Shown: positions 23,858 through 32,664, numbered from the stretch's first letter. The stretch: 35,941 bases of DNA from Bacillota bacterium (GCA_023511565.1 JAIMBE010000006.1:1-35941), one strand, 5' to 3'. Numbers and translations are program-made. Notes: generated by a model not told the origin, from the sequence alone.

Positions 23858-24859
23858 TCAGTAGGCCTGCGAGCCCGGCGCCGGGAAGAAGCCGCGATAG
23901 CTGACCACCGTTTCCCCGTCCACCGGGTCTTCAAAGGCCAGCGCGTTGAATTCGGCGCGCAAGGAATAACCGCGCACGTCCGCGGTGCCGACGTTTTCCA
24001 CTTCGAACGTAGCGTCTTCCCGTTCGTTCGCCACGGAGAGTTGCGGGTAGTAATAGTAGAGCTGCGCGCCATCGGCCGTGTCGACCACAAACACGGCCGA
24101 CCAGGATTGGATGAACGAGCTGCCTTCCCGGCTGGCGAAGCCGGTGACGGTCTGGACCTTGGCCTGGGCCGGCGGCACGCCGCCGAGCAGCGGTTGTTCG
24201 AGTTCAAGCGTGTCGCCGGAGATGGCTTTGATCACACCCACGTTGAAGGTCACCCGGCGGATGTAATCCACATCGCTCACCGAGGCCGCGGACACGAACG
24301 AAGCCTGCACACCCGAACCGACGTATTCGGACTGCCCGGTGTAGTCCACGTCCACGGCCACAAACTCGCCCACCGAAAACTGCGCGCCCCCACCGGTCGC
24401 CAGCACCAGGGTGCTGGCCGTCGAGCCAGTCCCCAGTGCGACCGCCGGCACCGGTGAGCCGCCCAGCGGCTGCTGGGCCGCACCGGCAGCCGCTTTCAGG
24501 ATGTTGAAGTGTGTGGTGCCACTGGCCAGCGCCATCTGCAGCTTGCCCCACTCGCGGAATTCGAACTCAATACTGCTGCCAATCTCACCGCGGTACTGGG
24601 CCCGCACCGCGCCCCGATAGCCGGAACGAATCTGCCCGATGCGGCCGTTCGGGGAACGCCGGAACTGGTCAATCCAGCCGAGGTCGAACCAACCCGTCGG
24701 TGGACGGTTTGTATCGAAACGTCCCTGGCGTGCGGGATCAAAAAGGGTGGGCAGCGGCTCTGCGCCCTGCCGAAATGGCGCGAAAAACCCACGGAATCCC
24801 GAGCCGACCAGAATCATCGGCTTGCGGAATGGTTGGACAAGCGATTTCGAAATGGGCAT
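23858..24859 (-). CDS. Major tail (tube) protein
   Basis: 333 residues, beta-rich, with long strands and Ala/Gly/Ser turns (FEFREWGKLQMALASGTTHFNIL, VAVDVDYTGQSEYVG, GDTLELEQPLL, SWSAVFVVDTADGAQLYYYYPQL). It fits a phage tail tube subunit with an extra surface domain. Its place just before the chaperone pair and tape measure is the strongest evidence, because chaperones chaperone this protein. SD GAGGAG lies 6 nt before the ATG. No specific family could be named. Confidence 0.72.
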   Translation of the reverse strand: MPISKSLVQPFRKPMILVGSGFRGFFAPFRQGAEPLPTLFDPARQGRFDTNRPPTGWFDLGWIDQFRRSPNGRIGQIRSGYRGAVRAQYRGEIGSSIEFEFREWGKLQMALASGTTHFNILKAAAGAAQQPLGGSPVPAVALGTGSTASTLVLATGGGAQFSVGEFVAVDVDYTGQSEYVGSGVQASFVSAASVSDVDYIRRVTFNVGVIKAISGDTLELEQPLLGGVPPAQAKVQTVTGFASREGSSFIQSWSAVFVVDTADGAQLYYYYPQLSVANEREDATFEVENVGTADVRGYSLRAEFNALAFEDPVDGETVVSYRGFFPAPGSQAY

Positions 24860-24907
24860 CGAACGCTCCTCGCAGATGAACCTTTCCCGCCTGTGGCGCC
24901 GGAAAAA

Positions 24908-25420
24908 CTACTGGGCAATGGGTTCCAGGTAGAAGGAAATGTGCACGGTGGCAATCCGGCGCAGCACGGAGCCTTCCTGCTCGATCACTGTGCGGAAGTT
25001 CGGGGTCCAGCGCCAGTGCAGGAAGCTGCCGAGGGCCTGCGACGGGGTGCGACTGTAGTCGCGTTTTTCGGTGAACCCCGGGAACAGAATCGCCAGCAGT
25101 TCCTGATCGAGCTCGGCCAGCAACCGGCCGCGGTCGGCGAACGGCTGCTCGCGCCCGGGGTTTCCGGTGACAAAGTATTCGATCTGGGCAATCTGTTCGT
25201 ACCGGGGTGTCTGCGTGCGGGAAAATCCGCGCACCACCGGTGCCGCCAGCCAGTGGATGTAGAATGTGTTGAACCACAGCCGCGGCGGTGGGAACGGCTG
25301 GTTTTCCGCTACCACGATGGCTGGCCGGGTGACGCCGTTCGCGGAGAGGGTTCGATTCGGGTTCACCGCTGCCAGCCGCGATTGCAGTGCGCGGAAGAAG
25401 CTGTCTTTGGCAGCCTGCAT
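24908..25420 (-). CDS. Putative tail terminator / tail completion protein
   Basis: 170 residues, mixed alpha/beta, with an N-terminal helix (AKDSFFRALQSRLAAV), a middle strand block (RYEQIAQIEYFVTGNPGR) and a C-terminal strand (IATVHISFYLEP). Position directly before the tail tube gene matches tail terminator (gpU-like) or tail completion proteins. There is no diagnostic motif, so the call is from gene order. GAGG precedes the ATG, 6 nt after the pentapeptide gene stop. Confidence 0.5.
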   Translation of the reverse strand: MQAAKDSFFRALQSRLAAVNPNRTLSANGVTRPAIVVAENQPFPPPRLWFNTFYIHWLAAPVVRGFSRTQTPRYEQIAQIEYFVTGNPGREQPFADRGRLLAELDQELLAILFPGFTEKRDYSRTPSQALGSFLHWRWTPNFRTVIEQEGSVLRRIATVHISFYLEPIAQ

Positions 25421-25426
25421 AGGTCC

Positions 25427-25894
25427 TCAGCGAGCAAACACGCGGCCCAGCCAGGCCAGATCGCGCGGGCCCACCACCGCCAGCCAGCGTTCGCGGTGCT
25501 TGGTTCGCGCGCGGCCGAACAGATAGGCCAGTTCGATGCTCGCGGCACGATCCAGCCGGATTTCTTCGAACGTGTTGCAGTCCAGCGTTGCCGTGATCTG
25601 TTTCAGGTCGGCTCCGCGCAGATCGGCGCCCGCCAGTACGCACCGCCAGAGCAGGGCTTCGCGCAGGTTGGCGCCCGCAAACCGGGCCCGGTAGAAGCTG
25701 CTTCCGAGCGCCTGCAGTCGCGCGCAGTTTGCCTGCGTGAAATCCGCTTCGGCCGCGAAGCATTGATCGAACACCGCATCGGCCAGGTCGCACTGCGCAA
25801 AGTTGCTGCGATACAGGTCGGCTTGGCGGAAAACGACTCCGCTCAGATCCAAACCGGAGAAGTCTTTCTCCCGCAGATCGCCGCTCAACTCCAT
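25427..25894 (-). CDS. Pentapeptide-repeat protein
   Basis: 155 residues. About 5-100 are tandem A(D/N)LXX-type pentapeptides (DFSGLDLSGVVFRQADL, NFAQCDLADAVF, RFAGANLREALL, VLAGADLRGADL), which fold as a square right-handed beta-helix. The last ~50 residues leave the repeat and are helical (IRLDRAASIELAYLFGR). Proteins of this class include DNA mimics that bind gyrase (Qnr, MfpA) and many unknowns. It is embedded in the connector/tail block with a 3-nt gap to the previous stop, so it is expressed with structural genes. It could be a virion part or a host-directed factor; the sequence does not decide. Confidence 0.82.
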   Translation of the reverse strand: MELSGDLREKDFSGLDLSGVVFRQADLYRSNFAQCDLADAVFDQCFAAEADFTQANCARLQALGSSFYRARFAGANLREALLWRCVLAGADLRGADLKQITATLDCNTFEEIRLDRAASIELAYLFGRARTKHRERWLAVVGPRDLAWLGRVFAR

Positions 25895-25897
25895 GGT

Positions 25898-26347
25898 TCA
25901 TTCACCCAGGATCGCCAGACTGTTCTGCAGCCGGCCTGTTGCCTCCGGCAGTCGCGCTGCCAGGCGCTCGAGGGCCTCGGTGGCCGCGGTGTGCACCGCC
26001 GTGTCCAGCAAGGCCTGTACAGCCTCCGGGTGGAACCAGTTTGTTGGCCTGCCGAGCTGTTCGACCAGCAGGCGGGCGAAGTCGGCTGCCTGCACGCGGA
26101 CGAATCCTTGCGGCGCCTGCGCGGACACGACGACCTCCCTGCCGGTCTCTGGATCGATTGCCCGGGTCGTGCGCCGGCCGGGCTGTGGCCACGGGCGATG
26201 TCCGACCAGGCTGCCGTACTCCAGCACACGCAGGAGGATGCCAGCTTCTGCGTCGCGTGTGCCGAGGGCGATGCTCCTTCCGGTCAACGTGGCCAATCGT
26301 GCGAATCGTTCCGCCAGGTCGTCTGGCGAAAAGATTTCTGCGGGCAT
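25898..26347 (-). CDS. Tail completion protein, HK97 gp10-like (tentative)
   Basis: 149 residues. The C-terminal end EATGRLQNSLAIL resembles the PxxTGxLxxSI motif that closes HK97 gp10/minor tail proteins, and LAARLPE...SL is the expected helix before it. Its ATG shares one base with the preceding stop (TGATG), indicating coupling. Position between connector and tail tube genes agrees. The rest (an Arg-rich strand region and an acidic helix) gives no further clue. Confidence 0.5.
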   Translation of the reverse strand: MPAEIFSPDDLAERFARLATLTGRSIALGTRDAEAGILLRVLEYGSLVGHRPWPQPGRRTTRAIDPETGREVVVSAQAPQGFVRVQAADFARLLVEQLGRPTNWFHPEAVQALLDTAVHTAATEALERLAARLPEATGRLQNSLAILGE

Positions 26348-26784
26348 CAGCCGAGCTCCAGCGGGGCGTCACACAGCAGTTGCCAGGCGTAGGTTTCGTG
26401 GCCGGTGTCGAGCGGCCGGAAGCGACGGATCCGGCAGAGCTGGTTCCGGATCACCAGTCCCGCGGCGGCCGCCAGAGCCTCTTCGACCCGTTCGTGACCC
26501 TGCGCTGCGGCCACATTGCGGAGGAAACGGTCGGTCAGTACGACCTCGCGGGCTCCTTGGCGGAACTGGCCGCCGAGCGTTTCCAGCTCTTCGCCGCTCA
26601 GCTCTCGGCTCCACGCGCTCGGGGCCACGTAGTCGGCGAACGCGGCATCGCCGGGTCCGACGAGGCCCAGCTCGGAGGCCGGGTCCACGCTCGAGGCGAG
26701 GAATCGCAAAACTACGTGGCCGCCAGCACCCAGTCCCAGCAGCGGTTCGATCCAGCGCCGTGCGGTCTTGGCATAAGCGGACAT
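26347..26784 (-). CDS. Phage head-tail joining region protein, unknown
   Basis: 145 residues, helical and strand mixed, with no family motif that I recognise. Position just after the connector is that of head-closure/neck proteins. It starts 2 nt after the connector stop and is coupled to the following gene by a one-base overlap. Encoded in a packed operon and compositionally like its neighbours. The head-closure idea is from order only. Confidence 0.5.
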   Translation of the reverse strand: MSAYAKTARRWIEPLLGLGAGGHVVLRFLASSVDPASELGLVGPGDAAFADYVAPSAWSRELSGEELETLGGQFRQGAREVVLTDRFLRNVAAAQGHERVEEALAAAAGLVIRNQLCRIRRFRPLDTGHETYAWQLLCDAPLELG

Positions 26785-26786
26785 GT

Positions 26787-27413
26787 TCAGTTCAAGCGCA
26801 GAGCGGCAAATGGCGCCAGCAGCCGCCGCACGTCGTCGTCCAACAACGAGCCGGCAAAGTATTCCAGTTGCAACCGGTCCAGCAGAGCCGTTTTCACATT
26901 GGCCGCCGGATGGGATTCAAGGTTCCGGATCAGCTGCACACAGGCCAGCTTGACGGCTTCGGGCACGCTGGTATAGCCCGCCGTGTAGGTCAGTTCGACT
27001 TCGGTGTAGCGGTCGCCGAACAGGGTGGCGGGCAGCCAGACTTCACCGGTCTCTGCACGAAAGTCAATGCGGTTGTGGTCCAGCTCCACCCAGGCCGGCG
27101 GCCCGCCGAAGGGGGCCAGCAGGGAGGCGAGGGTCTCCGCTTCCGGTCCGCGTGGGATCCCCTGCCGGACACGAACCAGCGAAAACTGGGACTGGGCGCC
27201 TTCCGGAATGGCCAGGGGCGTGAACGTAACTCGTGTGACCGGCACTGGCCGGGGCAGGCGGTTGCGTTCGGTGTATTGCGTCACCAGCAGCGAAGGTCGC
27301 TGGCAGAACGCATCCACCAGGTCGCTGGCTACGCGAATCAGGGCCGGGTCGGTGGCATCTTCCAGCCCGAAGGCGACCAGCTCGGTCAGAGTCAGGTAGA
27401 GATTCCCAGCCAT
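26787..27413 (-). CDS. Head-tail connector protein (gp6-like)
   Basis: 208 residues. Features include an N-terminal helix pair (LTLTELVAFGLEDATDPALIRVASDLVDAFCQR), a beta domain, and the helix TSVPEAVKLACVQLIRNLES, typical of HK97 gp6-like connectors that form a ring below the portal. A C-terminal helical arm (LLDDDVRRLLAPF) follows. The ATG has a GAGGA SD. It lies two genes after the portal block, directly behind the major capsid gene, as expected. Confidence 0.75.
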   Translation of the reverse strand: MAGNLYLTLTELVAFGLEDATDPALIRVASDLVDAFCQRPSLLVTQYTERNRLPRPVPVTRVTFTPLAIPEGAQSQFSLVRVRQGIPRGPEAETLASLLAPFGGPPAWVELDHNRIDFRAETGEVWLPATLFGDRYTEVELTYTAGYTSVPEAVKLACVQLIRNLESHPAANVKTALLDRLQLEYFAGSLLDDDVRRLLAPFAALRLN

Positions 27414-27493
27414 GCGTTCCTCGTTGCCGGGCCTGGTCTCCCCAGGACACCGAGTCGTGTTCGTTCTGCTCGCGCGAAATCCTTGCCGGTGGC

Positions 27494-28456
27494 CTACCGG
27501 GTGAAGCGCAGGCGCTTGTGGGCGTAGCCGGCCCCTTTCACGACAATGGCGCCGAACTTCACCACGATCATCTGCGTGGAAAGCGAGCTCGGCAGGCCGA
27601 GCTGGAACACGCGCGGGTTCACATCGCTGAGCCAGTGGTACTCGATCAGGTCTTCGCTGACGATCACCACGTCGTGAATTTTGCTGGTTCCGGCGTCCTC
27701 CACCAGGAGGGTCCAGTCGGGAATCAGCGGCAGGGTACCCGCCTGTGTGGAGATTTCCTTCACCGTGATGCCCCCTTCGACGGTGCGGGTGCTGAGGATC
27801 ACGTTGTGGATGGTCTTCAGTTCCCGGTCGATCAGGTCGAGCGTCTGCGGATTGGCGTAGATGGCTGTCGGTCGCACTTCGAAGTCCGATCGCGCCACCA
27901 GCGTGGTCACCTGGGCCTTGATGTGGTCTACGATCGAAGCCGTCGGATCGGTGATTTGCACCTCGGCGCCAGCGTCGGTGAGCTGCCGCAACGCGCCGTA
28001 GTATTCCAGGGTGGTCGGCGCGGTGAAGCTGGTGTCACTGCCGTTCCACAGCGCCTGGTCATGCTTGCGCAGTAGCCCGTCCACGGTGTCGGCCAGATCT
28101 TTCGCTTCCAGGAAGGCAAACTGCTGCTGCTGGCGCGTGACTTCCAGGTCGAACAGCGAGAAGTTGATCTGTGCGACCAGAGCTTTCAAAGGCACGGTGC
28201 GCTCGACGCGCGTGGGCGTGCCCGCGGTGGGGTTGATCGCCCGCGGATCCACAAACGCCGCTGAGGCATTGATCGCTGTCTGCTCGAAATACCGCGACGG
28301 ATGACCCGTCGCCGGCACCTGCCGGATCCGCTGGCCGAACGCGCCCCGGCGGCGGACCAGGTCGGTGATTTCGCTCTGGTAGCGGTTCACCTCAATCGCA
28401 CCCGGGCCGAGGAAATCAGCCGCGGCGGCGATATCCACGAAATATCCTCTGCTCAT
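27494..28456 (-). CDS. Major capsid protein (HK97-fold-like)
   Basis: 320 residues. The order after protease/scaffold and its size point to the major capsid protein. Patterns that fit are the N-arm (IEVNRYQSEITDL), the spine-helix-like segment (DLADTVDGLLRKHDQALWNGS), the P-domain (FEVRPTAIYANPQTLDLIDREL), and the late strand IHDVVIVSEDLIEYHWL. I cannot name the subfamily. SD GAGGAG lies 4 nt from the ATG. Part of the late operon, 81 nt after the protease-scaffold stop, leaving room for a stronger SD. Confidence 0.78.
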   Translation of the reverse strand: MSRGYFVDIAAAADFLGPGAIEVNRYQSEITDLVRRRGAFGQRIRQVPATGHPSRYFEQTAINASAAFVDPRAINPTAGTPTRVERTVPLKALVAQINFSLFDLEVTRQQQQFAFLEAKDLADTVDGLLRKHDQALWNGSDTSFTAPTTLEYYGALRQLTDAGAEVQITDPTASIVDHIKAQVTTLVARSDFEVRPTAIYANPQTLDLIDRELKTIHNVILSTRTVEGGITVKEISTQAGTLPLIPDWTLLVEDAGTSKIHDVVIVSEDLIEYHWLSDVNPRVFQLGLPSSLSTQMIVVKFGAIVVKGAGYAHKRLRFTR

Positions 28457-28537
28457 GTTTCTCCTCGCGGTCGGAATGTTTCGAACTGCGCCCGATGGGG
28501 CTTGGGCCTGGGCCGTGCCAGCCGGGAACTCAGCGGA

Positions 28538-29521
28538 TCAGTCCAGCACGCCGGCTCGCGCCAGTTGCGACTTGATGGCCAGTCGTTGTTCGGTGGGCAG
28601 GCCTTCGAGCGCCCGGTCCAGGACAGCGACTTCGATTTTGCCCGAATGCCCGAGCAGGTTTGTCGCCACCCCACTCTTGGCAAGCAGTGCGAGCACCTGC
28701 GGTTGGATCGTCTTCCGCGCCGACTGCGCCGCAAAGCGTTCCGCCTGGGCCCGCAGCGCTTCGTTCTGCCGGCGCAGCTCTTCGGTCTGCCGCGCCAGTT
28801 CGTCCACGCGCGTCTCCAGCGCGTCGGAATGACCCGCGCTGCCGGCCAGGGTCAGGCTGTGTCCGGGGCTTCCCGCCAGCGCTTCCAGCGCTCCGCGCAG
28901 GCGTTGGAACTCTGCGAGCAGGGCCTGATTCGACTCTGCCAGATTCTCCAGCGCTTTCAGCACGCGTTCTTCCATGATCGCTCCTTGTTTCGAGCCGGCG
29001 GCATGGGCCGCTAGCGAAGTGGACTGGTAGGCGGCAGCCGTGCGGTCCAGGATGGCTGCGCCGGTGAAGACCACCTGTTCCAGCACCCAGATGGGAGCTG
29101 TGCGATCCGCCACACGCACGTCGGTCACTTCGTACGACATGCCGAGCTGTGTGCGCCGGGCGCGTAGTTCCGCGATGACGTCGGGAAAATCCTTGCCGAA
29201 CAAGTGGCCGGAAACTTCCAGCCGGTCCTCGACAATTTCCGCGCGCGTGATGATGCCGATCTTCCGCTGCACGTCGTGGCCGCGGAGTCCGGGCGCATAG
29301 TCCACGGCCATGCCCAGCAGGCTGGGCAGGGCCCGCTCAGCCACCGCGCGCGGGAGCAGGACCCGGTGCCCCTGGGCCCCGTTCGGCGCGCGATCACTGG
29401 GCCGATCCACTCGCGTCAGCACACCGGAGAACGGTATGCGATTGGGGTGATCCGGGAACTCCGGGATGTCGAGCGCCATCGCTTCCAGGCGCAGACCGGC
29501 GGGCTTGATGCGTTTGCGCAT
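28538..29521 (-). CDS. Prohead protease fused to scaffold
   Basis: 327 residues. The N-terminal half (about 1-165) matches S78-type prohead proteases in outline: a conserved His (H82 in LRGHDV), a strand block, and Ser in LGMSYEV (S129), followed by VFTGAAILDRTAAAYQSTSLAA. The C-terminal half (about 185-327) is a long coiled coil (LENLAESNQALLAEFQRLRGAL, VDELARQTEELRRQNEALRAQAERFAAQSA), a scaffold that guides capsid shell assembly and is cut away. HK97-type phages usually keep protease and scaffold in one frame or overlap. SD AGGAG lies 7 nt before the ATG. Catalytic residues are inferred from position. Confidence 0.75.
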   Translation of the reverse strand: MRKRIKPAGLRLEAMALDIPEFPDHPNRIPFSGVLTRVDRPSDRAPNGAQGHRVLLPRAVAERALPSLLGMAVDYAPGLRGHDVQRKIGIITRAEIVEDRLEVSGHLFGKDFPDVIAELRARRTQLGMSYEVTDVRVADRTAPIWVLEQVVFTGAAILDRTAAAYQSTSLAAHAAGSKQGAIMEERVLKALENLAESNQALLAEFQRLRGALEALAGSPGHSLTLAGSAGHSDALETRVDELARQTEELRRQNEALRAQAERFAAQSARKTIQPQVLALLAKSGVATNLLGHSGKIEVAVLDRALEGLPTEQRLAIKSQLARAGVLD

Positions 29522-29533
29522 CCCAGACTCCTG

Positions 29534-30781
29534 TCAGACAGAGATTCCGCGGGAACGACTCTGGATCTGTGCCTGCCGCTGCGTGTAGGTGAGCGCACCC
29601 CAACCGTCGGTCAGCGCCGGCAGGTTGCGTCGCCGGCGGACTTCGTCCGGCAGCAGCACGTCGGCGCGCAGCAGGATCTCGTCAATTTCGGCCTGCGTGC
29701 GCTGGTCGAAAATTTCCAGGTCGTCGAAAACAAACTCCAGGTCTTCCCAGCCGAGCGTACGGGCGATCACGTCGCGCGTCAGGTGCTCAGCGAGCAGCCG
29801 TGCGGTGGGCACCACCGCGGTGTGGAAGGCTTCGTCCACCAGCTCGCTGGCGGTCGCCCGGTTCACATCCTGCTCCAGCCCGAGCAGCAGGGGCGGCAGG
29901 TCGAAGGCATCGGCGATAATGCGGATCAGAAACCGCTGCCAGTCCAGCCGCAGGTCGCGGTCCGAACCTTCTCCGAAGCGCAGCACTTCCGGTTTGGTCG
30001 GCAAGTTGGCGATGATGGGCACGCGGCCCGTGCCCTCGATTTCGTTCTGCCACCAGGAAATCACCTTGTCGTAGCTGGCCGGTGGCATTTCCTGCAGCCA
30101 GAGCGCGAACTGCACCACCGTGTTCGAGGCCAGTCGCGCCGCATATTCCTGAGCGCCCAGCAGCCAGCTGATGGTTTCGAACGCAACTTCCAGTCGGCCC
30201 AGGCCAAACGGTGTGTAGCTGCGCGGGTTCGAGCGGATGTAGACCAGCTCATCGTCTCGCAGGTCGATGCGATGTCCCCAGGGGGTCACCTGGGCATAGC
30301 GCGGCTCTTCGGCGTCGCCCGACCAGCCCGCGTAGATGTGAATGGTGGTTGCGTCCACCGGCCAGAGCAGCAGCGGGCGCTCCGGATTCGGCGTCATCTG
30401 CACTTCGATCGCACCGTCGCCGCCCACCAGCAGATCTTCGAGCACCTGTTCGAGGAGGGAGCGAAAGCTGTCGGCCGGATTCGGCGTCTGCAGATTGGCG
30501 GTCAGGATGTGGATCCGCGACTCGGCTTCGCGGCGCAGGGCTCCCTGTTTGGCCTGCAGGCGCCACTTCATCCCCGCAATGCGGTCCTTGATGGTGTTGA
30601 TCGCCTTGCGTGCAACCGGGGTTTCCGAGAAGCGGCGCAGATTGGCCGGTGTCGGCTTGGGCAGCGGCTGCCGCCGCTGCGGGGACGACGCCGCGGGCAG
30701 TACAATGGTTTTGCGTTCTGCAGAGCTGGTCAGCAGACGCCAAGCTCTCCGCAGCCAGTGTTCGTTGTTCCTGTTGCGCAT
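29534..30781 (-). CDS. Phage portal protein (HK97 type)
   Basis: 415 residues, portal protein of the HK97 family (PF04860 type), the dodecameric ring through which DNA enters the capsid. Diagnostic stretches are VARKAINTIKDRIAGMKW, the LLVGGDGAIEVQ block, and SYTPFGLGRLEVAFETI followed by the stem and clip region (RFLIRIIADAFDLPPLLLG). The ATG at 30781 is chosen because a GTG at 30862 would lie beside the terminator hairpin. The SD (AAGAG) is modest. The gene begins 82 nt after the terminator of the HipA-like/DUF3037 unit. Confidence 0.88.
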   Translation of the reverse strand: MRNRNNEHWLRRAWRLLTSSAERKTIVLPAASSPQRRQPLPKPTPANLRRFSETPVARKAINTIKDRIAGMKWRLQAKQGALRREAESRIHILTANLQTPNPADSFRSLLEQVLEDLLVGGDGAIEVQMTPNPERPLLLWPVDATTIHIYAGWSGDAEEPRYAQVTPWGHRIDLRDDELVYIRSNPRSYTPFGLGRLEVAFETISWLLGAQEYAARLASNTVVQFALWLQEMPPASYDKVISWWQNEIEGTGRVPIIANLPTKPEVLRFGEGSDRDLRLDWQRFLIRIIADAFDLPPLLLGLEQDVNRATASELVDEAFHTAVVPTARLLAEHLTRDVIARTLGWEDLEFVFDDLEIFDQRTQAEIDEILLRADVLLPDEVRRRRNLPALTDGWGALTYTQRQAQIQSRSRGISV

Positions 30782-30862
30782 ACTCTTGGAATCGAGAAAC
30801 GGGTTCGCGCGCGTGCCGCCTGTGGTCGGCGCGGCTCGTGCCGCTCGGAAAGGACCCGGCAC

Positions 30863-30895
30863 AAAACAAAAGCCCCGAAGCGCGACCTCCGGGGC
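30863..30895 (-). terminator. Rho-independent terminator after the DUF3037 gene
   Basis: On the minus strand GCCCCGGAG/CTTCGGGGC forms a 9-bp stem (one G-T pair) around a 6-nt loop, followed by TTTTGTTTT. It ends the HipA-like/DUF3037 unit and separates it from the portal gene. On the plus strand a T-run appears only 6 nt beyond the stem. Confidence 0.8.
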
Positions 30896-31035
30896 GGTGG
30901 CCTTTTTCAGTTTCTGAGAATGTTATAGCAGATTGGGAGGGGTTATTATTCAGTTTGGCAAAAGTTTCTTCCGCTTTTGTTTCAATCGCTTGCCGGAGTT
31001 TTGGCTCGCGCAGCCTCTTGACAGGATTCCCGCCA
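30896..31035 (-). other. AT-rich spacer with an extended -10 like element
   Basis: 140 nt, visibly richer in A/T than the coding regions either side, with no frame worth calling. TGCTATAAC (30930-30922, minus) fits an extended -10 (TGnTATAAT) but has no -35 box, and its transcripts would run straight into the terminator. It probably marks foreign or non-coding junction DNA of the inserted cassette. Confidence 0.45.
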
Positions 31036-31845
31036 CTAGCTCAGCTTCGCCCGCAGTTGCTCGGCGAAGGGTTCGAGCTGGGTGAGGGGCACGATGTCAA
31101 TGACCTGCGCCGCCAGCAATCGTCGGAAGAACTGGTGCCGCAGATCCGACACTTCAGGTTCCACCTCGGTGATGGCGAAGAACTCAGCGGCCCGTTTCGC
31201 GCGAACCCGTTCGGCAGTGTAGGCGAGCTCTTTGGCGCGACCCGGGTCGCCCGTCAACAGCAGGCTGTGCAGGAAGCCCTGGGTACCGTCGCGCCGATAG
31301 GCGAAGTCGATTCGGAATGGATCGCCCGGTTCCGTATACTCTTCGACGGACACATTCGCGGTCAGCCGGTGCAGAATGCCGGCACGACGGAACACGTGCC
31401 GGGCCCGAAGGCGTACTTCGGTGCGCGTCTGCGGTCGCTCGGTTCCAGCGGCTCGGCGATAGCGCGGGGCTTCCACGTGATCGCGGTAGAGCCGTTCCAG
31501 CTCCGCTGCGGCGTCTTCGGTCAGCACCCCTTTCGGCGGGCTGAGCTGCAGCACATTGGAGAGCGTTTCCTCCAGCCTCTGCAGAAATGCTGCCGGATTG
31601 CCATTCGCCGCCCCGATCTGTTGCTCCAGCTCCGCGCCCAGTGCTCGCAGCAGGTCCAGATCCGCCTGGGGATGCAGTCGTCGTACGCGGTGGAACTCGG
31701 CGGGCCCTTCGAGCAACCGGTACCGTAATTCGTTGCGGGCCGGCTCGTGGAGCAGCACGCCGATATTCACCCATTCATCGCGCACCAGATTCGGGGTGTA
31801 GCGCAGGATGCGATAGCTGCAGCTTTCCAGTCTGATCTCGCTCAT
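31036..31845 (-). CDS. DUF3037-domain protein
   Basis: 269 residues. The N-terminus SYRILRYTPNLVRDEWVNIGVLL is the DUF3037 signature. The remainder is helical and charged with no catalytic motif I can identify. It lies 3 nt after the HipA-like stop, so the two are one unit. DUF3037 genes are frequent partners of HipA-like kinase genes (from general knowledge of gene neighbourhoods), which supports a functional pair, for example antitoxin, adaptor or substrate of the kinase. Its activity is unknown. It is placed inside a phage packaging/portal block, in which no comparable gene is needed. Confidence 0.85.
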   Translation of the reverse strand: MSEIRLESCSYRILRYTPNLVRDEWVNIGVLLHEPARNELRYRLLEGPAEFHRVRRLHPQADLDLLRALGAELEQQIGAANGNPAAFLQRLEETLSNVLQLSPPKGVLTEDAAAELERLYRDHVEAPRYRRAAGTERPQTRTEVRLRARHVFRRAGILHRLTANVSVEEYTEPGDPFRIDFAYRRDGTQGFLHSLLLTGDPGRAKELAYTAERVRAKRAAEFFAITEVEPEVSDLRHQFFRRLLAAQVIDIVPLTQLEPFAEQLRAKLS

Positions 31846-31848
31846 GGT

Positions 31849-32643
31849 TCACGTCCAGTTGGGGAAAGGTTGTCGGTCAGATTTTTTTGCTTCCAGGATG
31901 AGATCCGGGACCCGCTTGCGCCGGCGCAGAAGCTGTTCGAGCAGCCGGTAGAGCGCGTCTTGGTCGCCGTCGTACCACTCTGGAGGAATCTCTTTGCTGA
32001 GGGCGTCGAGCACGCGCTCGTTGACCTGCTCCAGGCGCGCCAGCCACGGCTCGAACGCCTCCATCCCGCGCACCTGCTCGTAGACGCGCTGCCGGAGATA
32101 GAGGCCGCGCAGCGGCGCGTCCGGGAAATTCCACTCGCCAGCATTGAAGCAGAAGCCCTGGTCAATCATCATCGCGGCATAGTGCGGCTGTCCGTCTTCC
32201 CGATAGAAGATCGCCTGCCGACCGTTTGTGTTGCAGGTCCACTTGTCGAACACCAGAATGCCGCAGAAATCCGCCAGGTTTTCCACCGCGAGCAACTGCT
32301 CCTCGGGCAACAAGTCGTGCACCACGATCTGGGCAGGGTCGCCCGGATACCGCGAACCGAATTGAAACCCGGCACGACAGGGAATCCGTGCTGTGCCGAT
32401 TTGCATCACCAGCTCGCTCGTCAGGTCGATCAGTCGCTGATCGACATGCACGACGGCCACCCGGGGCGTCCGCAGTCCCAGTCGTGCCGCCAACCTCGTG
32501 CCCAGCAATTCGTTCACCAGAATGCGCTGGTGTTGCGGGTTGTTCTGGAATTTCACGACGTAATAACCGCCATCCGAGCAGCGCATCAGATGTGCCTGTG
32601 CGCCGCCGCGCATTCGCCGGATGTGTTCGAGTGCCTCGGGCAT
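31849..32643 (-). CDS. HipA-like kinase domain protein (HipA_2)
   Basis: 264 residues, kinase-like. Visible elements: YYVVKF with K31 (nucleotide-binding Lys), NELLG with E45, a helix, then VFDKWTCNTNGRQ (D133, N140) as catalytic loop, and MMIDQGFCF (D161) as the metal-binding Asp. This is the compact HipA_2-type architecture, shorter than HipA itself (about 440 residues) and lacking the HipA N-subdomain. HipA kinases phosphorylate a tRNA synthetase and stop growth; the small relatives are uncharacterised. Start ATG 32643, about 15 nt after the predicted transcription start, with GAGG only 2 nt before it. The next gene begins 3 nt after its stop. Confidence 0.8.
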   Translation of the reverse strand: MPEALEHIRRMRGGAQAHLMRCSDGGYYVVKFQNNPQHQRILVNELLGTRLAARLGLRTPRVAVVHVDQRLIDLTSELVMQIGTARIPCRAGFQFGSRYPGDPAQIVVHDLLPEEQLLAVENLADFCGILVFDKWTCNTNGRQAIFYREDGQPHYAAMMIDQGFCFNAGEWNFPDAPLRGLYLRQRVYEQVRGMEAFEPWLARLEQVNERVLDALSKEIPPEWYDGDQDALYRLLEQLLRRRKRVPDLILEAKKSDRQPFPNWT

Positions 32644-32664
32644 GGCCTCGGGAAGCTCGAGCTA

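Noticed and set aside
24509-26392. 627-residue plus-strand frame opposite tail tube and connectors
   Set aside because: Shadow frame; overlaps several well-spaced, SD-supported minus genes.
26741-26765. tRNA-like TTCGATCC motif
   Set aside because: Inside the head-tail joining gene; no cloverleaf arms pair around it.
30782-30862. GTG 30862 as portal start
   Set aside because: Lies beside the T-run of the terminator; the portal family begins at ATG 30781.
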